From Fusobacterium varium (GTDB lineage Bacteria; Fusobacteriota; Fusobacteriia; Fusobacteriales; Fusobacteriaceae), in assembly GCA_002356455.1 (NCBI GenBank), contig AP017968.1, positions 62,001-126,000 on the forward strand: a stretch of 64,000 nucleotides of DNA, given 5' to 3'. The translations under genes and the position numbers were made by a program. How positions within the stretch are numbered: the stretch's first letter is position 1; each line of letters opens with the position of its first letter. Below the pieces are notes generated by a model. It ran no database searches, had not been told where the DNA came from, and saw only the letters and a program-made list of their open reading frames with translations. Of this stretch, positions 1 through 8,860 are shown piece after piece.

Positions 1-719
1 GCCGCATTACCCTGCGGGTATTCCAGTCAGCTGAAGGTAATGACATTTTGACGACCTATCAGGTAGAGGATACTGGCTGTGGCATCAGCAAGGAGTTTCA
101 GCAGAAGATATTTGATCCATTCAGCCAGGAACACAGTGGCAATGCCAAGAGCAGACAGGGAACTGGGCTTGGCATGTCCATCAGTTCCTTGCTGGCAAAA
201 GAAATGGGGGGCACATTGGCTGTGACGAGCCAGCTGGGCGAGGGAAGCTGCTTTACCTTTTCTGTGGCAATGGAGATTGCCCAGAAAGAATTAGACAAGG
301 TTACTGTTGAAGACAACATTCTTCAAGACTGCAACAGCAGAAAAAGGCTGCATATTCTGGTGGCCGAAGACAATGAGTTAAATGCGGAAATTCTTATAGA
401 AATTTTAAATGCGGCTGGCTTTACTACAGTTCGCGCGGCGGATGGTGGTGAAGTTGTCGAATTGTTTGAAAAATCAGCACTATATGAGTTCGATGTTATC
501 CTAATGGATGTGCAAATGCCAATTCGAAACGGCTTTGAAGCGACAAAACTGATCCGCAAACTGAATCGCCCTGATGTGAAAACGGTTATCATTTATGCCT
601 GTACAGCTAATACATTTAGAGAGGATCAGGACAAGGCTCAGGAAGTCGGAATGAATGGGTTTATTGCAAAACCAATTGATGTAAACAAGCTGATGAAGAT
701 GCTTGGAATGGAAAAGTAG
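1..719 (+). CDS. Hybrid sensor histidine kinase, C-terminal part (5' end outside window)
   Basis: The open frame (codons from base 3) is already open at the window edge, so the sensor, HisKA and first half of the ATPase domain are missing. What remains is the end of a HATPase_c domain, with a G1 box (DTGCGIS) and G2 box (GTGLGMS), then a receiver domain. The receiver has the acidic pair in VAEDNE, phospho-acceptor Asp in VILMDVQMP and conserved Lys in IAKPID. Such hybrid kinases autophosphorylate and pass phosphate to their own receiver. The next gene, 12 bp on, is a solute-binding lipoprotein, so the pair probably senses a bound ligand. Base composition is clearly richer in G+C than the rest of the window, suggesting transfer from a Firmicutes-like donor. 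The TTG at 48 is not a credible start because the ATPase fold continues upstream of it. Confidence 0.88.
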   Translation, partial: RITLRVFQSAEGNDILTTYQVEDTGCGISKEFQQKIFDPFSQEHSGNAKSRQGTGLGMSISSLLAKEMGGTLAVTSQLGEGSCFTFSVAMEIAQKELDKVTVEDNILQDCNSRKRLHILVAEDNELNAEILIEILNAAGFTTVRAADGGEVVELFEKSALYEFDVILMDVQMPIRNGFEATKLIRKLNRPDVKTVIIYACTANTFREDQDKAQEVGMNGFIAKPIDVNKLMKMLGMEK

Positions 720-731
720 AGGAGAATAAAA

Positions 732-2060
732 ATGAAACGTTGGAGAAAGATTCTTGTGGGAGGGATCTCCCTTATCATGTTCTTAGGAGCGCTGACCAGC
801 TGTGCAACCCAAAAAACTGAAAAAAAACAGATCACACTTAGAATAAAACTACCTCCATTGACGGTAGCCAATGCCAACACAGGCATTACCGATTTCTATG
901 ATGTATTGACTCAGGCAGGTAAGGAATTTGCTGCACAGCATGAGGATTATGATGTCACAGTCGAGGTTGTGAAATTCAACTACACAGAGGAAGACGACTA
1001 TATCACAGGCTGTTTTGATACAGACAACGCTGTGGACATTTTATTTGAAGGGTATTTCAACATGGCAGGATATATTCATACAGGCCGTGTGGTGCCGCTG
1101 GACGACATTATTACAGCTGAAATGCGTTCCGACGTTGATGGAACATTATGGAGAATGAGCCAAATGGATGGCAAGACCTATATGCTGCCATATTACAGTC
1201 TTCAAAATACACTGATCTATAACAAGGACCTGTTCCGCCAGTGTGGGCTGGCGCAATATATTGGAGAAGATGAAACGATCCAGAGCTGGACACCAGAAGA
1301 GTGGCAATACATTCTATCTACACTGGCGAAAAATCTGCCTGAGATGACCTATCCCATGCTGATGTATGCCAAGAACGACCAGGGTGATACCCATATTATG
1401 ACTCTGCTGCGCAGCAAGGGCAGCTCTTTTTTTGATGGGAATGGCCGATTTAACCTCAATACAGAGGAGGGGGTTGCTGCTCTGCAATGGCTCGTAGATT
1501 CCTACCAGGCTGGATATTTTCCAGCAGGCTGTGAGAATATGGAGATTATTGACTGCAGTGCACTGTTTGAAAATAATCAGCTTGCCATTTATATGGCGAA
1601 CAGAGCTATGATGCTCAATATGAATACGACTTCGACAGGGGCTGTCAATTTTCCTAGTCTGGACGGGAAAGGATATAATACATCATTTGTCACTGGTTTT
1701 GAGGTTTTTGACAATGGGAACCCAGATAAAGTACAAGTCGCTAAGGATTTTTTGCGATATTTTATGTCCAAAGAGGAGTTTATGAATTATGCTCAGATTG
1801 GTATCCCTGCAAGCAACACTACAGCGGAGCGTGTGAGCAAATATATTTTTATGCAGGAAGCCTATACTGCCAATGCAGCTAATACTGTGGATTTTACGGC
1901 CAACAATCCCAACTGGCGTGGTGTGCGTGATGTGTTTTATCCGCATATACATGAGTTACTTGCTGGAACTAAAACACCACAGGAGGTCGCCAAGGAGCTT
2001 GATATAGATTGTAATGCGGCGATTGAGGCAGGTTGGGAAAACAGTAAGCTGCATGAGTAA
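732..2060 (+). CDS. Extracellular solute-binding lipoprotein (family 1-like), partner of the upstream kinase
   Basis: A 442-residue protein with a lipoprotein signal peptide: basic n-region, hydrophobic stretch and lipobox LTSC near residue 23, giving a lipid-anchored Cys. The body has the two-lobe layout of ABC-type periplasmic binding proteins, with a helix rich in Gln/Glu, the typical DILFEGYF and LPYYSLQNTLIYNKD segments, and a length typical of sugar-binding proteins. SD GAGGAG lies 8 nt before the ATG. No permease or ATPase follows; the neighbour is a hybrid kinase, so it may serve as a sensor subunit rather than for import. Codon use matches the upstream kinase and differs from the AT-rich genes that follow. 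The ligand is unknown. Confidence 0.85.
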   Translation: MKRWRKILVGGISLIMFLGALTSCATQKTEKKQITLRIKLPPLTVANANTGITDFYDVLTQAGKEFAAQHEDYDVTVEVVKFNYTEEDDYITGCFDTDNAVDILFEGYFNMAGYIHTGRVVPLDDIITAEMRSDVDGTLWRMSQMDGKTYMLPYYSLQNTLIYNKDLFRQCGLAQYIGEDETIQSWTPEEWQYILSTLAKNLPEMTYPMLMYAKNDQGDTHIMTLLRSKGSSFFDGNGRFNLNTEEGVAALQWLVDSYQAGYFPAGCENMEIIDCSALFENNQLAIYMANRAMMLNMNTTSTGAVNFPSLDGKGYNTSFVTGFEVFDNGNPDKVQVAKDFLRYFMSKEEFMNYAQIGIPASNTTAERVSKYIFMQEAYTANAANTVDFTANNPNWRGVRDVFYPHIHELLAGTKTPQEVAKELDIDCNAAIEAGWENSKLHE

Positions 2061-2094
2061 GCAGACTTCAAAAAAATCAGAAGACTACGCTTTG

Positions 2095-2321
2095 AAAATA
2101 AAAAGTTTATTAATGATCTTTGATAAGCATACAAATTTAAAATACAGGAACAGACATTTTTGGGGTAGAAGATATTATATTGATACAGTAGGAAGAAATA
2201 AAGAAAGTATCACATAATATAATAAGAGAACAGTTACAAGAAGATATAACAAATGACAATTAGCATTAAAAGAGTACATAGATCCTTTTGGAGAAAAAAC
2301 TAACTTAAGCACACTAGCTGC
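2095..2321 (+). pseudogene. IS200-type transposase TnpA, decayed C-terminal fragment
   Basis: Translated segments match the C-terminal part of IS200/IS605 Y1 (HUH) transposases in order: LMIFDKHTNLKY, then NRHFWGRRYYIDTVGRN, then in another frame REQLQEDITNDN, then LALKEYIDPFGEKTN. A stop after TVGRNKESIT and at least two frame changes break it, and the N-terminal HUH motif is absent. In intact relatives the catalytic Tyr follows the TVGRN block, just where the frame breaks. It is therefore an inactive remnant. It lies directly downstream of the GC-rich binding-protein gene, marking the boundary between the foreign segment and the AT-rich host DNA. Confidence 0.8.
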
Positions 2322-2400
2322 TTAAGTAGCTGAATGAAGAATTATGCAGTTGGCAACATTCAGTAAGGCTTATGCTTGCTATACTCTTATAGGGTGGAGC

Positions 2401-2425
2401 AAACCACCGCTTCAAGTGGTGGTTT
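2401..2425 (+). repeat. Hairpin of the probable right end of the IS200/IS605-type relic
   Basis: AAACCACCGCTT and AAGTGGTGGTTT form a 12-bp stem around a single C, with one G-T wobble. Subterminal hairpins of this kind mark the ends of IS200/IS605 elements, and this one lies ~80 bp downstream of the TnpA remnant, where the right end is expected. No matching left end was found upstream, so the element is truncated. It could also act as a weak terminator, but no good T-tract follows. Confidence 0.6.
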
Positions 2426-2470
2426 GTGGTTATATAAATATTTAATTAATTTAGAAAATATAATTAAAAA

Positions 2471-3136
2471 TTATTGGATATCATTTATAACTTTTAACAC
2501 TTTCCCAACAATAACAAATTTATCTTTTGGATTAATAAAAATAGGAGAATAATCATGATTATCACTAGTAAGAGCAGTATAATTTTTAGATATTTTTAAT
2601 CTTTTAATATAATATTTTCCATTTACCATAAAAACTCCTATTTCATTATTTTTAACTTCCATATATTTTCTGCAAATAATAAGAGAAGAATTTTTAATAA
2701 GAGGTTCCATTGAATCCCCTTCCATATCTATGGTAAAAAGAGTTTTAGTATTTTTCATTTCAGGCAGGGAAATAAAATTTAAATTGTTTTCTTTAGTAGA
2801 AGTTTCTGTTTTCATATTTATTTTTGAATAAAATTGAATATATTTACGTTCAGGAAGTTTTTTATTTTTTTGCATTGTTAGTTTTTTAAGCTTTTCCAGC
2901 ACTGGTGCAGGAGTTCTTTCTACTGCTACCAAATAGTTAAATTTAGTAATTTCTTTATCACTAAGTTTTAATATTTCTATCATTTTATTAAGTATTTTTT
3001 CACTTGGAGGATTTTTTATTTCTCCGTTTTCAAGAGCGTTATAGTAGGATTGAGTCATTTTGATTGTTTTAGCCAGTTTATTTTGACTATAACCCAATTC
3101 TTCTCTTTTGCTTTTTAAAAAATTTTTAAAATCCAT
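2471..3136 (-). CDS. XRE-family repressor with S24 (LexA/CI-like) peptidase domain
   Basis: This 221-residue protein has an N-terminal helix-turn-helix (about residues 6-60, with GYSQNKLAKTIKMTQSYYNALENG) and a C-terminal S24 signal-peptidase-like fold. The catalytic pair is visible: Ser142 in EGDSMEP and Lys178 in YYIKRL. Phage-type repressors of this family self-cleave or dimerise through the C-terminal domain. I do not see a clear Ala-Gly cleavage site in the linker (residues 90-135), so autocleavage is uncertain. No phage genes adjoin it; it may be a solitary repressor or a prophage leftover next to the IS200 relic. The upstream gap is short and AT-rich. Confidence 0.88.
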   Translation of the reverse strand: MDFKNFLKSKREELGYSQNKLAKTIKMTQSYYNALENGEIKNPPSEKILNKMIEILKLSDKEITKFNYLVAVERTPAPVLEKLKKLTMQKNKKLPERKYIQFYSKINMKTETSTKENNLNFISLPEMKNTKTLFTIDMEGDSMEPLIKNSSLIICRKYMEVKNNEIGVFMVNGKYYIKRLKISKNYTALTSDNHDYSPIFINPKDKFVIVGKVLKVINDIQ

Positions 3137-3236
3137 GTTACACCTCTTATTATCTATGTCTAGATAAATTGTATTACAAAAATTAAAATTTTACAACAAA
3201 GAAAAAAATAGGATTTTAGATATAAAACGGTAAAAT

Positions 3237-3267
3237 AAAAAACAGATAAAGAATTTATCTGTTTTTA
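3237..3267 (-). terminator. Rho-independent terminator (downstream of the C_GCAxxG_C_C gene)
   Basis: A-rich arm AAAAAACAGATAAA and arm TTTATCTGTTTTTA form a near-perfect stem with a 3-nt loop. Read leftward it follows the stop of the gene ending at 3321, and the A-tract gives a U-run on that strand. It also separates that gene from the repressor gene. Confidence 0.7.
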
Positions 3268-3320
3268 TTGTAATATTTATCATTAATTATTTTTTAATAA
3301 AATTTATTTTTTAGAATATA

Positions 3321-3752
3321 CTAGTTCAGAAATAGTTGAATTTTCTCTTTAGAAAATAATTCTTCTAGTTTTTTAGCAATTTCTTCAACTAATGCATGGC
3401 AAGGATTATCAAAACCACTAATTTCAAGCTGCTGTAGTTCTGCACAATGCAGAGTTGTGAAAAGACCTGTAAAAAAATCAGTAAGGTCACACACTATTTC
3501 ATAACCTTGCATATTATCATAATCCGTTTCTCCTTCTTTTGCTGTAACAAGTCCGATTATTCCCACTGCAACAGTAAATGCACCACAACATGATTTTTCT
3601 GTCTGCATTCCAATTCCCATTAAAGAAAACATTTTTCTAGTTTCCTCACTAAGATTTAAATGATAGTATTCATTACAAGCTTTAAACATTGCTTCAGCAC
3701 AGCTTAAATTTGTTCCAATATGATATTTATTTACCAGTTCATATAGTGTCAT
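3321..3752 (-). CDS. C_GCAxxG_C_C family probable redox protein
   Basis: A 143-residue protein with the Cys pattern of the C_GCAxxG_C_C family: LSCAEAMFKAC near the start, SCCGAFTVAVG in the middle, then single Cys in IVCDL, LHCAEL and NPCHALV. The family is thought to be redox active or to carry a metal/FeS group, but no biochemical role is established. An in-frame ATG lies two codons upstream (3758), but the SD AAGGA sits 6 nt before the ATG at 3752 and overlaps the upstream one, so 3752 is the better start. An extended -10 promoter lies at 3798-3806. Confidence 0.8.
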   Translation of the reverse strand: MTLYELVNKYHIGTNLSCAEAMFKACNEYYHLNLSEETRKMFSLMGIGMQTEKSCCGAFTVAVGIIGLVTAKEGETDYDNMQGYEIVCDLTDFFTGLFTTLHCAELQQLEISGFDNPCHALVEEIAKKLEELFSKEKIQLFLN

Positions 3753-4128
3753 AAACATTCCTTTCTAAATATTTCAATTTATTATTCTATTTCTTTTATT
3801 ATAGCACAATTCCAAAGGTATGAAAATGATAGCTTTTTCAATATAGTTTTGTATATATCTGCTTTTTATAATAATAAAAATATTGAAAAATAATTAATTG
3901 AAAAGGGAAAGATATTTAATGATTGCTGCCTTTATTTGCTTTTTTACAACTGATAAAGTATGATATTTTTCAAGAAATATGTTTAAATTAAAAAATAAAA
4001 GTTGTAAAAATAAAATAAATGTGTTATTTTAATTATATATATCTATAATTAAGCGAGGGGTGATAAAAGATAGCTACACAGAGATTAAATAAGAAGTAGA
4101 TTATAAATCATTTTGGGAGGATGAAAGA
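3753..4128. other. Intergenic region between divergent genes
   Basis: This 376-bp AT-rich gap holds the leftward extended -10 promoter at 3798-3806 and, for the rightward gene, a TATAAT at 4044-4049 without a convincing -35, followed by an ~80-nt leader. A 14-codon open frame from 3919 has only a distant SD-like AAGGGA and is not called. No RNA gene or repeat is visible. Confidence 0.4.
3798..3806 (-). promoter_or_regulatory. Extended -10 promoter for the C_GCAxxG_C_C gene
   Basis: On the minus strand the sequence reads TGC-TATAAT, a perfect -10 with an extended TGn. The -35 region (TTTTCA, 17 bp upstream) is weak, as expected for an extended -10 promoter. It lies ~45 bp before the chosen start codon. 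Confidence 0.5.
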
Positions 4129-4599
4129 ATGAATAATTATGAAGAAGCCATGAAATTGTTAGATAAACAAGTGGGGAACAAAGATGGACTGATAACTCTT
4201 TCGACTATTTCACAAGAAACAGGAATTGATGGAAGAAGTAAACCTGCTTCTCGTATTGTAGATGCATACTATGAGGATGGAGCTTTTTATATTGTTACTT
4301 ATGCAACTTCAAATAAGATGCTGGAATTATTAAAGAATCCTGAAGCAGCTATTTGTGTCATTGTAGAAAACTTTACAGCTGATGGTATTGGAGAAAACTT
4401 AGGTTGGGTATGTGATGAAAAAAATACAGAAATGATGGCAAAGTTAAGAGAAATATTTGCTGCTTGGTATTATGAAGCAAATAATGATGAAGATCAAAAT
4501 ACATGTTTACTACGTATTACTTTAACAAAAGGATTGTGGAATAATCCTCATGAAGGAACTAGAACTGAAATTGATTTTATTAATAAGAAAGTAAATTGA
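4129..4599 (+). CDS. Pyridoxamine 5'-phosphate oxidase-like (FMN-binding split barrel) protein
   Basis: A 156-residue protein with the split-barrel layout: LITLSTI, then SRIVDAYYEDGAFYIVTYATSNKMLELLKNP in short succession, and LLRITLTKGLW near the end. Small proteins of this family bind FMN or F420 and often act as reductases or nitroimidazole-resistance (Nim-like) proteins. The exact substrate cannot be told. A strong SD (GGGAGG) is 8 nt before the ATG. It stands alone, with a structured region downstream at 4674-4750. Confidence 0.78.
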   Translation: MNNYEEAMKLLDKQVGNKDGLITLSTISQETGIDGRSKPASRIVDAYYEDGAFYIVTYATSNKMLELLKNPEAAICVIVENFTADGIGENLGWVCDEKNTEMMAKLREIFAAWYYEANNDEDQNTCLLRITLTKGLWNNPHEGTRTEIDFINKKVN

Positions 4600-4673
4600 A
4601 GAATTTTTATGTTTTATAGATTGCTATTGTAAAAATTAAAAGCTTAAAAAGATATTGTTATAAAATTTATAAT

Positions 4674-4750
4674 AAAAAGCTGGTAAAATGTACAATCCTT
4701 TTGCTTTAGTTGGTAAAGAAAAAAGGATTACTGCAAAATCCAGCTTTTTT
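4674..4750 (+). terminator. Compound (two-tier) hairpin, probable terminator
   Basis: An outer stem pairs AAAAAGCTGG (4674-4683) with CCAGCTTTTT (4740-4749). An inner stem pairs AATCCTTTT (4694-4702) with AAAAGGATT (4721-4729), with ~10-nt internal loops and an 18-nt apical loop. The 3' T-run suits termination of the gene ending at 4599. The double stem is larger than an ordinary terminator, so a small RNA is an alternative. Confidence 0.5.
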
Positions 4751-4902
4751 AAGATGATTAGTTTTTCATTTTCAAATTTTATCATATATATTTTCCATTA
4801 TTTTTTCTTTTATTTTAAGTTATTTTTTTCTGCCTATTTATTTTTTAGAGTGTCTTAAAAGTATTTCAAAATAAATTTAGAGGTAAAATACCAAACTCTT
4901 TA

Positions 4903-5958
4903 CTATCCACCTATCAGCATTCTGCTTTTATTTTTAAAAAAAGTTTTAATTATATAGGAGAAAACTATTGATAAAGTAAGTGTAATTATAGTGAGAAAAA
5001 CTAATTCTATATAACCATTTCCCCTGCTCAGTCCAGTTGCTGGGTAAAGGAACTGAATCAAATAATTATGAATAAAAAATATAGGAAAGCTATATTTAGC
5101 TAATATTTCAAATAAAAAATTTACTTTATTTCCAAAATATTTATCTGTTTCATTAAAAAATAAAACTAAAAATAGACATAGAAAAAACTTTTGAAAAATC
5201 ATAAGATCAAAATGCTTAAACTCCAGCATATTTTTATGAGAGTTCATAAAATATCCTGTGGAGATTTGAACTGTTAAAATTATCATAGTTATTATGGCAA
5301 AAAACTTTTTTTGTCCTTTAAAATTTTCAAAAAAACTTTCTCTGTTCATAGAAATATATATTCCCAAACAATATATTGGAGCGAAATAAATTAATGCTTG
5401 AAATACGTTTATAGTTAAATTATGGATAGGTCTATGAACAATAGAAGCCATTAAAAGTAATCCAACTATTATTCTTTTATGATATTTTTTTATTTTTATA
5501 AATTTTATAAAAATTGGAGAAACTAAAAATAATAGAAAAGCAAAGGGAATATACCAAGTTGAAAGTAATAAAGTTCCAGAATAAAAATTTAAAGCTAATG
5601 TTTTAAGAAACTTTATTTTATTTTCATAAAAATTTAAATTTTTATGATTAAAAAATAAACGATATACTATAATTGGCGTTATTGAAAATAAATATGGGCA
5701 AAGAACATTTTTGACTTTATTTTTTAAAAACTCTTTTAAATTAAATCCTCGTGCATAAAAAATATGATGAAATAAAAATCCAGAAATAAATACAAATAAT
5801 GCTGTTCCTCCAGTTATAAGCGGAAAACAAATTTTTGTAAAAAGTGAATTTAACTGTGGGTTATTATAATCAAATACTTTTGTTATTTCAAAAAGATGTC
5901 CCATTACTATAAGCAAAATAGCAAATCCTCTAAAATAATTTATAAAATTTAAGTACAT
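4903..5958 (-). CDS. Membrane acyltransferase, acyltransferase-3 family
   Basis: The 351-residue protein opens with NFFRGFAILLIVMGHL-like sequence (residues 5-22), carrying the catalytic-type His of acyltransferase-3/OafA enzymes. About ten hydrophobic segments follow, ending in a lysine-rich tail. Members acetylate or succinylate surface sugars and lipids at the inner membrane. It is monocistronic here, with no polysaccharide genes beside it, so the acceptor is unknown. SD AAGGAG precedes the ATG. Confidence 0.85.
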   Translation of the reverse strand: MYLNFINYFRGFAILLIVMGHLFEITKVFDYNNPQLNSLFTKICFPLITGGTALFVFISGFLFHHIFYARGFNLKEFLKNKVKNVLCPYLFSITPIIVYRLFFNHKNLNFYENKIKFLKTLALNFYSGTLLLSTWYIPFAFLLFLVSPIFIKFIKIKKYHKRIIVGLLLMASIVHRPIHNLTINVFQALIYFAPIYCLGIYISMNRESFFENFKGQKKFFAIITMIILTVQISTGYFMNSHKNMLEFKHFDLMIFQKFFLCLFLVLFFNETDKYFGNKVNFLFEILAKYSFPIFFIHNYLIQFLYPATGLSRGNGYIELVFLTIITLTLSIVFSYIIKTFFKNKSRMLIGG

Positions 5959-6577
5959 ATTTCTCCTTTGATTAAAATTATTTTTAATAAATATAAACTG
6001 TTTGAAATTTTTATAAAATTATTTTCTTGAAACTTTGATAAGACTAGTTTAATTTTATCATACTTTTTCTGTTTTTGTTTCTTTAAAAATATTTTTTTAT
6101 CTTTAAATTATGTCTTCCAATTTTAATTTTTGTAAATTCAGAATATAAAGAGCTGTATTCATCCTAAAATTTATAAGCTTTAGAATAACAGATTTATTTT
6201 ATCTTTTAAAACTTCTCTTATTCTTTTCAAGCCCTTTTTTTATATATTTTAAAGACAGTACTGAATACCTAGTTTCAACTAAAGCTAAATATAAGAAATT
6301 GTCAATTCTGGAACGAATAAAAGAATTAGAAAACATTTATAGACAGAAAATATACTCATTCACAGCAGCCTCAAACTTTAGAAAGAATATTCGAAATTTA
6401 TTTTAATTACTTTAAAAGTAGAAGTTTTTCTTAAAATAAGATACTATATAAATAAAACATGTTAATCTTTAGGTGGGATTTATATTAAAAAAATTAATAT
6501 GTTTATATTTTGGCTTGGGAGCTGTGTATAATAAAAAATAGCTAAATCTATATTATAACAAGTGATGGGGAGGTATA
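5959..6577. other. Long intergenic region with a possible gene relic
   Basis: This 619-bp gap is AT-rich. On the plus strand a frame without a usable start runs to a stop at 6404-6406 and encodes a plausible protein tail (…TEYLVSTKAKYKKLSIL, then ERIKELENIYRQK). Hydrophobic residues precede it. It could be the end of a decayed gene, but I do not recognise a family. A TATAAT at 6527-6532, 45 bp before the next start, is a possible -10 for the DUF4139 gene; the -35 is poor. Nothing else is evident. Confidence 0.35.
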
Positions 6578-8593
6578 ATGAAATCAAAATTTTTATTAAT
6601 TTTAGCAGGTTTAATAGTGGGAGGAACAATGAATCTAGAAGCTAATAATACAGTAGAAAATGTAGATATACCAATAAAAAAAGTAACATTATATTCATCA
6701 GGTGTAGGATATTTTGAGCATAAAGGAACTATCGAAAATGCATCAAAATTAACTTTGCCATTTGAAACAAGTGCTTTAAATGATGTATTAAAATCTATTA
6801 TTATTTATGATCCTAATACTGCTTTGCCAGTAATAAATTATCCTTCTGAAGAAACTGTAAGAAGGACTCTTGCTAGTTTGAGCATTGATCTTAATAATAA
6901 TCCTTCTATTGAAGAAATATTAAATTCACTAAGAGGAGCAGAGGTAAAGATTGTGGCTACTAGAGAAATAACTGGGAAAATAATAGGAGCTAAAATTAAA
7001 AAAGTAAAAGTAGGAGATGAGATAGTAGAGCTGTCTAATCTTTCTATATTGAGTGAGGGTCAAATCCAAACTATAAAAACAGATGAAATTATATCTTATA
7101 GTTTTACAGATCCTAAGATAACAACTGATATGAATAGAGCACTTGATTTAATATTGGGTTCTAAAAATACTAATATAAAAAATATAAATATTAATCTTTC
7201 TGGAGATAAAAAAAGAGATATAGAATTTAGTTATGTAATAGCAAGTCCTGTATGGAAAGCTACTTATAGATTTGATTTGGCTGATAAAAAGCCATATCTT
7301 CAAGGATGGGCAATAGTGGATAATGTAGGTGAGATGGATTGGAATAATGTGGAGCTCTCTCTAGTGACAGGAAGACCTACATCATTTATACAAGAATTGT
7401 ATGCACCATATCATTTAGATAGACCTATTATTCCACTTTCAATTGCTGGATTTGCACAAGCCAGGACTTATGAAAGCGGAATATTAGATACATATTATGA
7501 AGAAAGTGCTGATATGAAAATGAGCAAAGAAGTTTTAGTTTCAGAAATTAATGTAAATAAAAAGAATATGATGAGGTCCTCTATGGCTTTTGGAGGAAAT
7601 GTTCAGCAAGAAGTGACTAATATTAGAAATGCTGGGGATATGTTTGTATTTACAGCACCAAAACCTGTTACTTTGGAGAGACAGCAAAGTGCAATGATTC
7701 CTCTTGTACAGACTGCTTTTGAAGCAAAAAAAGTATCTATATTTGATGGAAGAAATGCAGGATATGGTGTCAGTTCTAATCCGGCACTTGGAGTGAAATT
7801 TAAGAATAATTCTGGAATGAAATTACCAGCAGGTCCTGTTACAATATATGATGATGGAACATATGTGGGAGACGCACTTTTAGAGTTTTTACCTGAGAAT
7901 GAAGAAAGAATGATAGCTTATGGAGATGACCTTTCTGTAACTGGGATGATATCAGCTTCGGAAGCAGCTAAAACTGATGCTATAACTGTGTCTAAAGGAG
8001 TTCTAAATATAAGCGTAAAACATGTTTATGAAAAAGTTTATACATTTAAGAATACCAGCAGTAAAGAGAAGAATATTATAGTGGAGCATCCTATTATGAA
8101 TAATTCAAAATTAATAGAACCGCAAAAATATATAGAAAAAACAGGTGCTCTCTATCGTTTTGATATGAAAATAAAAAGTGAAAGCGAAGCAAAAGTTGTT
8201 GTAAAAGAAGAAGTGATAAAACTGAATAGCACAAGTATTGCAAGTTTTCCTAAAGATACATTGATATATTATTCAACAAATAAGGAAATATCTCCTAATG
8301 TTCAAGAGTTTTTTATAAAGGCTGCAGCTATGTATGGTGAAATGGAAGAAACACAAATAAAACTTAAAGAAATATCTGATTTACGTGAAAATTATATAAA
8401 AGAGCAAGATAGAATGAGAAGAAATATTGATACTGTTGGCAGTACTTCAGTACAAGGAAAAGAATATATTATAAAGTTGACATCGCTTGATAAAGAAATA
8501 GAAGACATTGATACAAAAATAAAAGAAACAAATCAAAAACTGCAGGATTTAAGAAAGCAATACAATGAATATATTAAAGGGTTAAATGGCTAG
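6578..8593 (+). CDS. Exported DUF4139 domain protein
   Basis: A 671-residue protein with a Sec signal peptide (hydrophobic residues 4-17, cleavage likely near LEANN). The N-terminal part (KKVTLYSSGVGYFEH) and the central block (WKATYRFDL, LQGWAIVDNVGEMDWNNVELSLVTG) are typical of DUF4139/DUF4140 proteins. The C-terminal ~90 residues are a charged coiled coil. The family is widespread and uncharacterised, often surface or periplasmic. SD GGGGAGG lies just before the ATG, and a strong terminator follows at 8641-8691, so it is a single-gene unit. Its function is not known. Confidence 0.85.
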   Translation: MKSKFLLILAGLIVGGTMNLEANNTVENVDIPIKKVTLYSSGVGYFEHKGTIENASKLTLPFETSALNDVLKSIIIYDPNTALPVINYPSEETVRRTLASLSIDLNNNPSIEEILNSLRGAEVKIVATREITGKIIGAKIKKVKVGDEIVELSNLSILSEGQIQTIKTDEIISYSFTDPKITTDMNRALDLILGSKNTNIKNININLSGDKKRDIEFSYVIASPVWKATYRFDLADKKPYLQGWAIVDNVGEMDWNNVELSLVTGRPTSFIQELYAPYHLDRPIIPLSIAGFAQARTYESGILDTYYEESADMKMSKEVLVSEINVNKKNMMRSSMAFGGNVQQEVTNIRNAGDMFVFTAPKPVTLERQQSAMIPLVQTAFEAKKVSIFDGRNAGYGVSSNPALGVKFKNNSGMKLPAGPVTIYDDGTYVGDALLEFLPENEERMIAYGDDLSVTGMISASEAAKTDAITVSKGVLNISVKHVYEKVYTFKNTSSKEKNIIVEHPIMNNSKLIEPQKYIEKTGALYRFDMKIKSESEAKVVVKEEVIKLNSTSIASFPKDTLIYYSTNKEISPNVQEFFIKAAAMYGEMEETQIKLKEISDLRENYIKEQDRMRRNIDTVGSTSVQGKEYIIKLTSLDKEIEDIDTKIKETNQKLQDLRKQYNEYIKGLNG

Positions 8594-8640
8594 GATTTAA
8601 CCAATAATATAATATTATTTTGATGATTGTAAAAAATTAA

Positions 8641-8691
8641 AAACCTTCTAGTTTGATAAGGATATATTATCAAATATTAGAAGGTTTTTTT
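8641..8691 (+). terminator. Rho-independent terminator after the DUF4139 gene
   Basis: AAACCTTCTA pairs with TAGAAGGTTT, extended by an inner TTTGATA/TATCAAA stem, and is followed by a T-run. Confidence 0.8.
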
Positions 8692-8860
8692 GAGTTTAGA
8701 GTAAAACAGTAATTTAAGAAACAATTTTTATAATTTTAACTAAATTTATTATAAAGTTTTACTCTTTTGATTTTAAGATATAAAATTTAGTAAATTACTA
8801 AATTATTTTTCATGGTTTAAGGTAAAAGGGTCGCTATTACCATTTTTTATATTTTTATAA

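Noticed and set aside
3919-3963. 14-codon frame in the leader region of the split-barrel gene
   Set aside because: SD-like sequence is too far upstream and nothing else supports it.
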